A DNA stretch of 64,000 nt from positions 124,001-188,000 of the IMG/VR virus record IMGVR_UViG_3300035145_003993. One strand, written 5' to 3'. Source of the DNA: a virus. The notes under the pieces were generated by a model. That model worked only from the letters and a program-made list of their open reading frames with translations, did no database searches and was not told the origin of the DNA. The position numbers and the translations under genes are program-made. Below, piece by piece: positions 50,090 to 57,873 of the stretch (position 1 is the stretch's first letter; each line of letters opens with the position of its first letter).

Positions 50090-50118
50090 ACTATAATTAA
50101 TTAATATTTAATTTACAC
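50090..50118 (-). promoter_or_regulatory. Distal photolyase promoter GTGTAAAT-N15-TATAGT
   Basis: Minus strand: GTGTAAAT (50118-50111), 15-base spacer, TATAGT (50095-50090). It lies 34 bases upstream of the proximal site, giving a tandem pair, the only doubled promoter in the window. Confidence 0.74.
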
Positions 50119-50136
50119 GCAAAAGTATGGTATAAG

Positions 50137-50367
50137 CTAAGTCTCAGATTTAGTTACCCACAGACCGTCTTGATTTTCTAAATCCATTGTTTCTCTAGAC
50201 GATCCATTTAAGTAAACAATTAGACCTTTAACAAAGTAATGATCTTGAATAATTTCTGTAACTAAACAGTTATTTTTTATCCTTTCACCATAAAAAAATA
50301 TATCAATCATGTCACCTTCTTTTAACTGTGATACTTCGTGTATTTCATTTTTATAATTACTGGACAT
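50137..50367 (-). CDS. Small SH3-like protein, 76 aa
   Basis: EVSQLKEGDMIDIFFYGERI is followed by strands CLVTEIIQ and YFVKGLIVYLNG, a typical KOW/SH3-like barrel. Its ATG overlaps the 3' end of the VWA gene by 11 bases, so the two are co-transcribed. Function unknown. Confidence 0.6.
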   Translation of the reverse strand: MSSNYKNEIHEVSQLKEGDMIDIFFYGERIKNNCLVTEIIQDHYFVKGLIVYLNGSSRETMDLENQDGLWVTKSET

Positions 50368-51538
50368 TGATTTTAGGTTTTCCCCATCTAAGTGTTATTT
50401 GTGTATTGTTATTTAACATGTTTGTGCAAATATTAAAAGGTTCTACGTCATAGAATTTTAAAATCTTATAAAGATCATCATACAAATAATCTATTCCTTC
50501 TTCCAAGATTTGGGTACCATTAAAAACATTTAAATCACCTTCAGCAATTACAGGACCTATCCTACACATTATCTCTTCTATAATTGCATTAAATGCTGAT
50601 TCAACTTGATTTGCATTAACAACGAAAGAGAATTCATTAGGAATTGTATTGAGTGTGTTTCCGCTTATAGACTGTAGTGCGCTTGTATTTGCATTGTCTA
50701 CACCTAAAGTATATACAGTAATACAAGGATCTATTGCTGTAGAGTAAATGCAATTGTTATCATTAATATTTCTTATGTTGTTTTGAACAAAAGACTGAGA
50801 AGGCCCTGATCCTTCATTTGGCGATCCATCTGATATTAAGAGAATGTAATAAGACTCGTAGTTTGTCGTCTGTATTTGTGTCATTGCTTCTTGTAAAGGT
50901 GCTATAAAGTTTGTTCCACCTCCCGGACTTCTATTATTAACAATTGAAAGAACAGATTGCTTATGCTGTTGATTTTTTCCTATACTTGAAGAAACTATTA
51001 TATTACTATTGTATAATATAACAGAGTAACTTAAATTAAAATCAGAGTTAACAAATTGACTAACTGTATCTCTAAGTTGAACTATTCTGTTTCCACTCAT
51101 TGAACCACTATAATCTAAAAGCATTATTACAGCTGCATCTATTAAGTCAACGTCATGAACTTCTTCAGGGACAGTTATTATAACTGACTTGGTAGTTTGT
51201 CCGCGTCCTGGGTTATAAGAAGAAGTTATTCCGTATTTTCTATTACAATAGTTTTCAACACTACACTCTAGTCCTAGATCTATACATTGAAAGTTTGGTG
51301 TAACGTTAGTTGAAAGTGACGAAGCGCAATTATTTAAAAAATTAGGTGTACAAATTTCTTCAGTACTATTTGTCTCAATAATAGAAATTCCTAGATTTAC
51401 ACTACAAGAATCTAAAACTTGTTTTTCTTCCAATATGTTTAAAGATATTCTACCGTATTGTATTGTTATAAATGCTAAAGTTGATAACACAGCAGACAAT
51501 AACATAATAGTTAGTGCTGCAAATCCTTTGTTTTTCAT
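50357..51538 (-). CDS. VWA-domain protein with prepilin/TadG-like N-terminus
   Basis: The N-terminus MKNKGFAALTIMLLSAVLST has the Gly-Phe boundary and long hydrophobic helix of pilin-like/Tad pseudopilins, so it is probably membrane-anchored and exported. Six or more Cys occur before residue 115. A VWA domain starts near residue 138 with the metal-adhesion motif LLDYSGSMSGN and continues with GGGTNFIAPL and LLISDGSPNEG. Such proteins usually mediate adhesion. It is a bacterial-type surface protein in a phage context; role unknown. Confidence 0.75.
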   Translation of the reverse strand: MKNKGFAALTIMLLSAVLSTLAFITIQYGRISLNILEEKQVLDSCSVNLGISIIETNSTEEICTPNFLNNCASSLSTNVTPNFQCIDLGLECSVENYCNRKYGITSSYNPGRGQTTKSVIITVPEEVHDVDLIDAAVIMLLDYSGSMSGNRIVQLRDTVSQFVNSDFNLSYSVILYNSNIIVSSSIGKNQQHKQSVLSIVNNRSPGGGTNFIAPLQEAMTQIQTTNYESYYILLISDGSPNEGSGPSQSFVQNNIRNINDNNCIYSTAIDPCITVYTLGVDNANTSALQSISGNTLNTIPNEFSFVVNANQVESAFNAIIEEIMCRIGPVIAEGDLNVFNGTQILEEGIDYLYDDLYKILKFYDVEPFNICTNMLNNNTQITLRWGKPKINVQ

Positions 51539-51558
51539 GATTTATCTCTCCATATATT

Positions 51559-51587
51559 ATAATATAAGGATTTGTTTTAAATTACAA
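51559..51587 (-). promoter_or_regulatory. Candidate promoter TTGTAATT-N15-TATTAT
   Basis: Minus strand: TTGTAATT (51587-51580), 15-base spacer, TATTAT (51564-51559), 20 bases before the VWA gene. Both elements are variant but the spacing is exact; lower confidence. Confidence 0.5.
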
Positions 51588-52352
51588 ATTAGACTTTTTT
51601 AGATAAATAAGATGTCTTGTACCATGATAATTTTTATTTTCTATATTATCAATAGTCCAGTAATGATTTGTTTTTTTAATGTTTCTATAAAAATCTTTCA
51701 TTAATAAAACGTCTATATTAACGCCTTGATTTTTTAATATATCAACAGCTAATAAGTTTGAATTAAATTTTCTATCTCTACGAATAGCCTTTAATTCAAC
51801 ATATTTATCTTCATCAGGATGGTAAAAATCTGGCGTATATTGCTTGTCTCTTCCTGCATAATTTACAGTAAAAGTTTTATGTTCATAAATATAAGGCTTA
51901 TTTGTTGCTTCGCACCATCTTGCATAATCTGCCTCTAATCCTGATTTGAAAAAATAATTACTTGGTAAATCTCTTCTAAATCCTAATCTTCCATTTGAAG
52001 GTATTTCGTGTAAACCACTACTTTGAGCTTTATATTGGCAATCTTTACTACAATATTTAGTAGCTTGTCCTATTGGCTTTTGATATGATTTTCCACAAAA
52101 ATTACAATTTAAATCGATTCTTTCATGACGATTTTCTTTTAAATAACATTCTCGTCTACAATATTTTTTATCTCTTTTAGCTTTAAATTTATTGTTACAA
52201 GAAAGACAATTTTTATAAACATATTTTGAAGAATTTTTGTCTTTACAGACCTTTGAACAAAACTTTGATGAAGAAGCTCTTGATGCTGGTTTTTTATAAA
52301 TAGATTTACACTCTTGACACGTTAACTCTACTTGATTACTTTTTCTAGGCAT
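51582..52352 (-). CDS. Homing endonuclease with zinc-finger repeats and PD-(D/E)xK-like core
   Basis: Free-standing nuclease, 256 aa. Residues 1-105 carry four Cys-rich fingers of the type CQECKSIYKKP...FCSKVCKD, CLSCNNKF...YCRREC, CNFCGKSYQKP...YCSKDC. The nuclease core follows: FKSGLEADYARWCE, YTPDFYHPDEDKYVELKAIR (D...E.K) and KNQGVNIDVLLMKDFY. This combination is common in phage homing enzymes. It stands between the VWA gene and the glycosylase with its own RBS (AAGGAG). Target site unknown. Confidence 0.78.
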   Translation of the reverse strand: MPRKSNQVELTCQECKSIYKKPASRASSSKFCSKVCKDKNSSKYVYKNCLSCNNKFKAKRDKKYCRRECYLKENRHERIDLNCNFCGKSYQKPIGQATKYCSKDCQYKAQSSGLHEIPSNGRLGFRRDLPSNYFFKSGLEADYARWCEATNKPYIYEHKTFTVNYAGRDKQYTPDFYHPDEDKYVELKAIRRDRKFNSNLLAVDILKNQGVNIDVLLMKDFYRNIKKTNHYWTIDNIENKNYHGTRHLIYLKKSNL

Positions 52353-52417
52353 AGTTTATCTCCTTATAAAGTAATTATCTTACAGTACAGATAGTTGTCA
52401 TAACAAATTATTTATTT

Positions 52418-52627
52418 TTATAAGACATTAAAAGACATTATATTGTAAGGAACAATTTCAATTTCATTATTAATTAACAAGTAAATCATTGCATAAAAAT
52501 TATTATCTTTTTTAATGTCTATTACTAAACCTACTTTTTCTTTTTCGTTCGAATATAAAAAATTATATTTAATTATTTGACCTATTTTTAAATCTAAAAT
52601 TAATTTTTTATTATTCTTAAACTCCAA
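52418..52627 (-). CDS. Small SH3-like protein, 69 aa
   Basis: Strands IGQIIKYNFLYSN, VGLVIDIKK, FYAMIYLLI and IEIVPYNI suggest a small barrel. Start at TTG 52627, inside the last codons of the glycosylase gene, with AAAGA upstream; start moderately certain. Function unknown. Confidence 0.5.
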   Translation of the reverse strand: MEFKNNKKLILDLKIGQIIKYNFLYSNEKEKVGLVIDIKKDNNFYAMIYLLINNEIEIVPYNIMSFNVL

Positions 52628-53411
52628 TGACTTGTCTTTCTTTTACCCAATGTGTAGTTCTATTATCTGGAGTTATTTCTTTAATTACTTTATATTTGTT
52701 ATAATCTCTTTTTCTACCATAAACAACAAAACCTTGTGTAGCAGAACCAGATTCACCGTCAAAAGTATAATAGCTTTGAATTGTAGCTCCTTGCTGGTTG
52801 TATGACTTATTTATTACAAATCTAATTGCTTTGTCTAGTGTTACTAGGTTTTCGTCTGTTAAATCTTTTATAAAAGAATAAGGATTAATACATGAATACC
52901 ATAAAGACTCTGCTTTAATATAATTTCCAATTCCAGAAATTATATTTTGATTCATTAGAACACAACATATATTTTTATGATTATACTTTCTTAAAATATT
53001 GACAAAATTATTAGGTGGATTAGAAAGCATATCAGGACCTATAGACTTAAGTTTTTTTTCTAAGTCTAATCTTTTTTTAATTTGAAAAGTGCCAAAATTT
53101 CTGGTGTCATTAAAGTAAAGAGTATCATTCTCATAGAAAGTAAACTCTATTCTTGAATGTTTTGACTTTTCTCGAGACCAATTACCAGTCATTCCTAAAG
53201 TATTAAAAACAATTACATCACCTAAATCCATCCAGATGAACTTACCTTTGCAATTAAAGGATTCAATTTCTTTACCAAATAAAGATTTTATTCCTGGTAT
53301 TGGCTTTTTTACATATCGTCCACTCAATACATTAACAGATTTAATCATATAGTATCTAAAGTTTTGATTTAGTCTTTCAACAAATAGTTTAACTTCAGGT
53401 CCCTCTGGCAT
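52617..53411 (-). CDS. Fpg/Nei-type DNA glycosylase, zincless finger
   Basis: Removes oxidised bases and cleaves the abasic site. The N-terminus MPEGPEVKLF has the catalytic Pro2 and Glu3. NISGIGNYIKAE (helix-two-turn-helix) is in place near residue 153. The C-terminal finger region (GFVVYGRKRDYNKYKVIKE, then DNRTTHWVKERQ) lacks the four Cys of bacterial Fpg/Nei. It is a zincless finger as in NEIL1 and mimivirus Nei. The Arg of NRTTHWV stands where the finger Arg is expected. It joins uvsE and phr as phage repair genes. Confidence 0.88.
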   Translation of the reverse strand: MPEGPEVKLFVERLNQNFRYYMIKSVNVLSGRYVKKPIPGIKSLFGKEIESFNCKGKFIWMDLGDVIVFNTLGMTGNWSREKSKHSRIEFTFYENDTLYFNDTRNFGTFQIKKRLDLEKKLKSIGPDMLSNPPNNFVNILRKYNHKNICCVLMNQNIISGIGNYIKAESLWYSCINPYSFIKDLTDENLVTLDKAIRFVINKSYNQQGATIQSYYTFDGESGSATQGFVVYGRKRDYNKYKVIKEITPDNRTTHWVKERQVIGV

Positions 53412-53415
53412 ATTG

Positions 53416-53628
53416 TTAGTCCTTTAAAATAGATTTATTAACTTCTGGATCATCAATTTCAGTGTTTACAACATTCTTTTCAAAAACACCTTTTTTAGGT
53501 AATGTTTGATCATGAATTTTATTAGCTAAATCATTTTTACCTATCCAGCTTAAAATTTCCATTAAAGGATGAGCAATGATATTATGTACTGCATAATTTT
53601 TAAAAAATTTTTCATATTTAAGATTCAC
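53416..53628 (-). CDS. Small conserved phage protein with NIIAHP motif, 70 aa
   Basis: FFKNYAVHNIIAHPLMEILS and WIGKNDLANKIHDQTLP form the recurrent phage pattern HN.xAHPxxE....LG...LxNxxHDxTxP, an uncharacterised family found in many large phages. Possible metal-binding His residues. GTG start at 53628 with AGAGG upstream. Located between the glycosylase and a 106-aa gene. Confidence 0.68.
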   Translation of the reverse strand: MNLKYEKFFKNYAVHNIIAHPLMEILSWIGKNDLANKIHDQTLPKKGVFEKNVVNTEIDDPEVNKSILKD

Positions 53629-53938
53629 TAAATACCTCTAATATATCTTCATCTCTAAAATATACTTTTTCATTATTTTCTCCTAATGCAACGTAATAGC
53701 CTAAAGGAAAATTCTTTGTTTGAAAATGTATAGGAATTGCTGTTATTTTTTCATTAGATTCTTTATCAATAAATGATATTAAATAAGACTTTTCGAAAAA
53801 AAATCTTCTTTCAACCATTGTGTTATAAAGATCTTCGTATTTTGCTTTTTTATAGTGTTTTGTATCTTTAAAAGACCAAAATTTAAGTGTATCTTTATTC
53901 AATCGCGTCTTCATAAGGTTCTTCAATAAATTCACCAT
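53618..53938 (-). CDS. Hypothetical protein, 106 aa
   Basis: The N-terminus is basic (MVNLLKNLMKTRLNKDTLKF). The rest is strand-rich (KSYLISFIDKES, ITAIPIHFQ, GYYVALGENNEKVYFRDEDI), probably a small barrel. It overlaps both neighbours (11 and 44 bases). No family recognised. Confidence 0.5.
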   Translation of the reverse strand: MVNLLKNLMKTRLNKDTLKFWSFKDTKHYKKAKYEDLYNTMVERRFFFEKSYLISFIDKESNEKITAIPIHFQTKNFPLGYYVALGENNEKVYFRDEDILEVFSES

Positions 53939-54344
53939 TTTCTACTATTCTGTCAAGGTAATCTTCTAATTGTTCAAATGAAGTACAGACCTTAATACCA
54001 CTTCTTGCTAACATTAAATTAAATTTAGCACCTTCAGGTAAACCTGCACAAAAATAAATAATAGGTTTGTTAAATGCAAAAGCATAACCAGCTTCCCAAA
54101 TTGTTCCAATATCTTTGTCTCTAGTGTTTACTAACAAAAAGTCAGCTGTTTGAATGTGGTGAAGATTACCTGTAAAAGTTTCGTCTTGCACACTTTTTGG
54201 TGCATTTGGAGGACAAATAAAAATTCTGCGAGGTGAAGCTAATTCAAAATTATTTGATCGATCATCAAAAATTTTTTCAAGTTGAGTAAGTTCTTCGTCT
54301 TGTGTAGGATTAAACCAACCACTAGCTAAATAAATCTTTTTCAT
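53895..54344 (-). CDS. Nucleoside 2-deoxyribosyltransferase-like protein
   Basis: Start chosen at ATG 54344 (MKKIYLASGWF) because AAAAGGA precedes it; the frame extends to 54395 without support. Rossmann-like fold of the nucleoside 2-deoxyribosyltransferase family: KIYLASGWFNP at the start, DFLLVNTRDKDIGTIWEAGY (catalytic Glu context GTxxEaGyA) and KPIIYFCAG. It exchanges or releases bases of deoxynucleosides; some phage members act as nucleotide hydrolases. Fits the deoxynucleotide theme. About 149 aa. Confidence 0.78.
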   Translation of the reverse strand: MKKIYLASGWFNPTQDEELTQLEKIFDDRSNNFELASPRRIFICPPNAPKSVQDETFTGNLHHIQTADFLLVNTRDKDIGTIWEAGYAFAFNKPIIYFCAGLPEGAKFNLMLARSGIKVCTSFEQLEDYLDRIVENGEFIEEPYEDAIE

Positions 54345-54425
54345 TAAAATATTCCTTTTATAATAATTTTTTCTAAGTTTGTAATTGTTTTTCAATAAAG
54401 TTTACTATTTTTAATAACTTTAAAA

Positions 54426-55391
54426 TTAATTGTTGAATTGTTTTTTAACTTGATTTATGGCTCTTACATCATCATTCCACATCCTTGTAAAGATTTTTTC
54501 TTCACCAGATTTATTGCCGTTTAATTCTTCGCGGCGACAAGGGTAAATTGAATCTTCTTCATTGAATTCAAACAAATCGTTTTTAGGCTCTGGATGATAT
54601 AAATTAGTTCCTTTTGAAGTAAAAGTACCATCTGCTTGTTTAACTCTAAATGTTCTAACATAATGCATGTCAGGTTTTTCAAAATCTAAGCAAGTTGCAA
54701 CTTCAGGAATTCTTTCAACAACTAGTCTTGCTATTTTAGTAGCAATAATATTATCAACCTCAGGCTGAATTTGTACATCTTGTCTTTGTTTAATAAGACC
54801 AATTAAATCTTTTAAATTAAACCTTGCAATATAAAATGTTTCGATAGATTTTGGCATAATAACTCTAGCGTCCATTAAAGAAATTAGTTTTGAATCTACC
54901 ATATCAGAATATAATTGTTTTGCAGCAGCAGCAACTTCAATAAATCTATGGTAAAAATCAGAATTTTCAATAGACTCTGGAACTAAAATATTATCGTGTC
55001 GTAGGTCTCTATCACCTGTGCATTGAGCAGCAAATGATCCTGCTCTGTGTCTAATTAAGTGTGTTACGGTTTGAGTATCAATACCACTTATCCTAAAAGT
55101 AAATCCTAAACATTCCATAGGCGTTGGTAAGGCTCTAAAATTTAGTACGTCTTGAAGGTTTTGTGAGGCCTCTTCAGGTGAAGCATTATTAAAGTCAGTT
55201 TCAAAAGGTCGATCAGCCCATGTTGCCTTGGTCATATTCCAAGCTATTTCTTGTGCTTGCTTTTGTGTTGGAGCATCAATCACTTCAATTTTAAGTGATT
55301 CTAAATTGTTAATATAGTTTGTAACAGGAACTTCGTTAAACTTTAAAAGCATAGGAAGTTGAATCTTATCTAAATCATTATTAATTGGCAA
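54426..55391 (-). CDS. Divergent ThyX-family protein (paralogue 1)
   Basis: 321 aa flavin-dependent thymidylate-synthase fold. The signature RHRxxSxNxxSxR is altered: VTHLIRHRAGSFAAQCTGDR. The RHR and first Ser are kept but the Asn and second Ser positions differ. The gene is longer than the canonical ThyX 1.8 kb away. It may be a second enzyme with another substrate or product (for example a hydroxymethylated pyrimidine), but this is speculation. TTG start with AACAAGGAG upstream; promoter at 55419. Confidence 0.7.
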   Translation of the reverse strand: MPINNDLDKIQLPMLLKFNEVPVTNYINNLESLKIEVIDAPTQKQAQEIAWNMTKATWADRPFETDFNNASPEEASQNLQDVLNFRALPTPMECLGFTFRISGIDTQTVTHLIRHRAGSFAAQCTGDRDLRHDNILVPESIENSDFYHRFIEVAAAAKQLYSDMVDSKLISLMDARVIMPKSIETFYIARFNLKDLIGLIKQRQDVQIQPEVDNIIATKIARLVVERIPEVATCLDFEKPDMHYVRTFRVKQADGTFTSKGTNLYHPEPKNDLFEFNEEDSIYPCRREELNGNKSGEEKIFTRMWNDDVRAINQVKKQFNN

Positions 55392-55418
55392 ATTTTTTCT
55401 CCTTGTTATTTACCATTC

Positions 55419-55447
55419 ATTATAAAATTAAAAATTTTATTTTACAC
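55419..55447 (-). promoter_or_regulatory. Promoter GTGTAAAA-N15-TATAAT
   Basis: Minus strand: GTGTAAAA (55447-55440), 15-base spacer, TATAAT (55424-55419), 28 bases before the divergent ThyX gene. Confidence 0.76.
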
Positions 55448-56116
55448 TAAATTATTCTTTTTACTAATCATATCTTCTAATTGTTCTAGTAAAACAATAT
55501 TTTCTTTAAAAATTAAATTTTCTTTTTTTATTTTTGCAACTGCTTCATCAAATGTTAATTTATTTAAATCTTGATATGTTTTTAACACTTCATAATCACT
55601 ATCTAATTCTGCTTTAATTGAATCAGACCTTTGTATGTCTATGTAAAAAATATTTCTATTAATTGCATATTGTATTTCTTTAACTAAATTTAAAAATATA
55701 TCTTTTTTAAATGAAAAAATATTTTCTATATTAAGATTAGTAATAGAAGAATATTCAATTATTCCTTCATCATTTTTTTTGTCTGACTGAAAATAGAGTT
55801 TGCAATATTTATTTTTAATAAAAAAGAAAGAATAAGAATTTACTATTTGTAAATCGATTTCAATTGTAAATTCATCGCAAAAATCTAAAGAGTGATTAAA
55901 GTTTGTTTGATATTTTTTACTAAATAACTGTGTATAGTTGCTTGTAAACGTTAAGTACATTATTCCTGGATCAATAACTAAAGTCATATTTCCAGTTTGA
56001 ATGAGACCTAAAGAATAAATAATATCGTATTCGATTGTGTCCCAAACTTTACTTAAAAATTCATAAGATCTAAATTTCTTGTTAGTATAAAAATCTAGAT
56101 CTTCATGAAAAAACAT
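55442..56116 (-). CDS. Hypothetical protein, 224 aa
   Basis: Starts MFFHEDLDFYTNKKFRSYEF. It has a strand-rich N-terminal two-thirds and a helical C-terminus (LKTYQDLNKLTFDEAVAKIK, IVLLEQLEDMISKK). No recognised motif. It lies 1 base from the dUTPase/MazG-like gene. The residues VWDTIEYDIIYSLGLIQTGN could form a small core. Function unknown. Confidence 0.5.
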   Translation of the reverse strand: MFFHEDLDFYTNKKFRSYEFLSKVWDTIEYDIIYSLGLIQTGNMTLVIDPGIMYLTFTSNYTQLFSKKYQTNFNHSLDFCDEFTIEIDLQIVNSYSFFFIKNKYCKLYFQSDKKNDEGIIEYSSITNLNIENIFSFKKDIFLNLVKEIQYAINRNIFYIDIQRSDSIKAELDSDYEVLKTYQDLNKLTFDEAVAKIKKENLIFKENIVLLEQLEDMISKKNNLV

Positions 56117-56117
56117 T

Positions 56118-56504
56118 TTAATAACCTTTTTGTAGCCTTTTTCTAATTATTTCGTCTTTAATATTAAATGCATTATAAAATTCATTAACATCAACGCCGA
56201 TTAAAATCATTAATGAGAAAAAATAATTAAAAGCATCTACTATTTCTTCTAAAAATTCATCTCTATCAATTTCAGGCATATCTGTTTCTCGATGAGGCTT
56301 CCAATTTTTTAAATGTTGAAGTGCCTCAAACATTTCTTCAACTCCTTTTAAAGCTGTTTCACGTAATAAATTTTGATTTTCTTTTTTTGAAATATCTACA
56401 GGCCATTCGTTTGTATAAGAATCAGGAAACTTATCTTGAATAAGTTTCATAAACGATTGTCTTTTATTAAAGATTTCAACAAGTTTATCATTTTCTAATG
56501 TCAT
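56118..56504 (-). CDS. All-alpha NTP pyrophosphohydrolase (dUTPase/MazG-like)
   Basis: 128 aa, helical, with the metal-binding pattern of dimeric dUTPases/MazG: RETALKGVEEMFEALQHLKN (E..E) and EFLEEIVDAFNYFFSLMILI (EE..D), then the C-terminal EIIRKRLQKGY. It would hydrolyse dUTP or another dNTP to the monophosphate, limiting misincorporation and feeding ThyX with dUMP. Canonical ThyX lies 0.6 kb upstream. Substrate not determined by sequence. Confidence 0.75.
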   Translation of the reverse strand: MTLENDKLVEIFNKRQSFMKLIQDKFPDSYTNEWPVDISKKENQNLLRETALKGVEEMFEALQHLKNWKPHRETDMPEIDRDEFLEEIVDAFNYFFSLMILIGVDVNEFYNAFNIKDEIIRKRLQKGY

Positions 56505-56506
56505 AT

Positions 56507-56737
56507 TTATTGTACTTTTTCTTCTTGAGTTTCGCTTAACTTTTCTTGTGAATTAGATAACATTTTATTAATTTGTTCGTTAAAAATTTCTTGATATTGT
56601 TCGTTAACTGTAAGTTTGTTTTCTTCATTAATTTCTAATGATACCATCCTGAGATGGTCAACAATGTCTGTTCCAGTTAAGATTGCCATTTGAATTAGTT
56701 TAGCAATATGTGCTATTGTAGTATCATGTAATAACAA
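56507..56737 (-). CDS. Small phage protein of T4-like/marine type, 76 aa
   Basis: LLHDTTIAHIAKLIQMAILT, then GTDIVDHLRMVSLEI, match a recurrent uncharacterised family (TIAHxAKLxQxAILTGTDIVDxLRM) in large phages, followed by an acidic helical tail. TTG start with TAAGGAG upstream. It lies 2 bases from the MazG-like gene and 10 from the next. Confidence 0.68.
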   Translation of the reverse strand: MLLHDTTIAHIAKLIQMAILTGTDIVDHLRMVSLEINEENKLTVNEQYQEIFNEQINKMLSNSQEKLSETQEEKVQ

Positions 56738-56747
56738 AATTTTCTCC

Positions 56748-57110
56748 TTAAATTACTACTGGTGATTTGCTTAATTTTTGTGTTATAATATCTGAATCGT
56801 GATCTAATGCTTTAAGCATAGAAATACCTTCTATCGTTTTAATTGATTTTAAAACTGTTATGAATTTATCTTTTCCTTCAACAAATTTTTCAATATATGA
56901 AACGTTTAATTCAATTATTCTATGACCATTTGAAGATACAATATCTGAAACTGGTCTTGTTTGTCTGACTGTTACGATTCCTGGTAAGGCCCTCATGTCA
57001 GTCATAATATCAAGAACTGTAGGGTCTTCTCTATCTTCTATTTTAATTCTACATCTAATTAAAGTATTAATTAAGTCTTCATGTCTTTCAACGAGTAATT
57101 TTTTCTTCAT
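56748..57110 (-). CDS. ACT/ferredoxin-like small phage protein, 120 aa
   Basis: The pattern DILTxMRALPGIVTVRQxRPVSD, here VLDIMTDMRALPGIVTVRQT, then IIELNVSYIEKF and VLKSIKTIEGISML, gives beta-alpha-beta-beta-alpha-beta as in a ferredoxin-like fold. This is a widespread uncharacterised family of marine T4-like phages. RBS GGAGATTATTA. Function unknown. Confidence 0.68.
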   Translation of the reverse strand: MKKKLLVERHEDLINTLIRCRIKIEDREDPTVLDIMTDMRALPGIVTVRQTRPVSDIVSSNGHRIIELNVSYIEKFVEGKDKFITVLKSIKTIEGISMLKALDHDSDIITQKLSKSPVVI

Positions 57111-57145
57111 TAATAATCTCCTTTATAATGTAGTAATTATTTCTT

Positions 57146-57868
57146 TTACTCGTGATTATTAATATAACTGTTAACAGTTTCTGGCCAAAGATCTTTAATA
57201 ATATCTAACATTCTAAATGCTAATTGTTGAATTTCCCATTGAGCTCCTTCATGTGTTCTTAAATTTATAAACTTTAATATGTTATTTAAATTCGCAGAAG
57301 CGTAATATTCTGTATAAAGATTTTGTGGTAAAATTCCACGCGCTTGTTCTCTGCATATACCATTGTTTACTAAATCATCAAATAATTTTAAAGAATTTTT
57401 GTGATAATTTTTAATAACATTCGATGCTTTAGTTTTAATTTTAACGCTACTTACTGCAGAGTCAATTTCTAATATAGGATCAATTAATTCATCTTGATTT
57501 GAAGATTGTCTATTTGATTTGTGTTGAGTTCTAAATTGATTAGGTTCATAAAATTCTATATTAGAATCTGTATATCTTCTAGAGATTTCGTTGTATGACC
57601 AAGTTCTGTGTCTATGATGTTGTGATCGAACAAATAATGGAACTTTAATTCTAAAAGTTGCAAAATTATGTTCTAAAGTAGATGTATGTTTATGTTTAAT
57701 TAAATAATTAATTAACTTTTTATCTTTATTATCAAGACTTTCTTTGTGAACTCCGAATGATACCCTTGCTGAATTTACTATTGTAATATCTTCGCCAACA
57801 TATTGAACTAATTCTATTTTTCCTATGCCATCTTCATACAGATTTTTTTCAATAGTATCTATTTTCAA
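57146..57868 (-). CDS. thyX: Flavin-dependent thymidylate synthase
   Basis: Makes dTMP from dUMP using FAD, NADPH and methylene-tetrahydrofolate. The signature RHRTWSYNEISRRY (RHRxxSxNxxSxR) is intact at about residues 85-98. VNSARVSFGVHKES near the N-terminus and a C-terminal NLRTHEGAQWEIQQLA follow. The length of 240 aa is typical. TTG start with GAAGGA upstream. Fed by dCMP deaminase and the dUTPase-like enzyme. Confidence 0.93.
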   Translation of the reverse strand: MKIDTIEKNLYEDGIGKIELVQYVGEDITIVNSARVSFGVHKESLDNKDKKLINYLIKHKHTSTLEHNFATFRIKVPLFVRSQHHRHRTWSYNEISRRYTDSNIEFYEPNQFRTQHKSNRQSSNQDELIDPILEIDSAVSSVKIKTKASNVIKNYHKNSLKLFDDLVNNGICREQARGILPQNLYTEYYASANLNNILKFINLRTHEGAQWEIQQLAFRMLDIIKDLWPETVNSYINNHE

Positions 57869-57873
57869 ATTTA

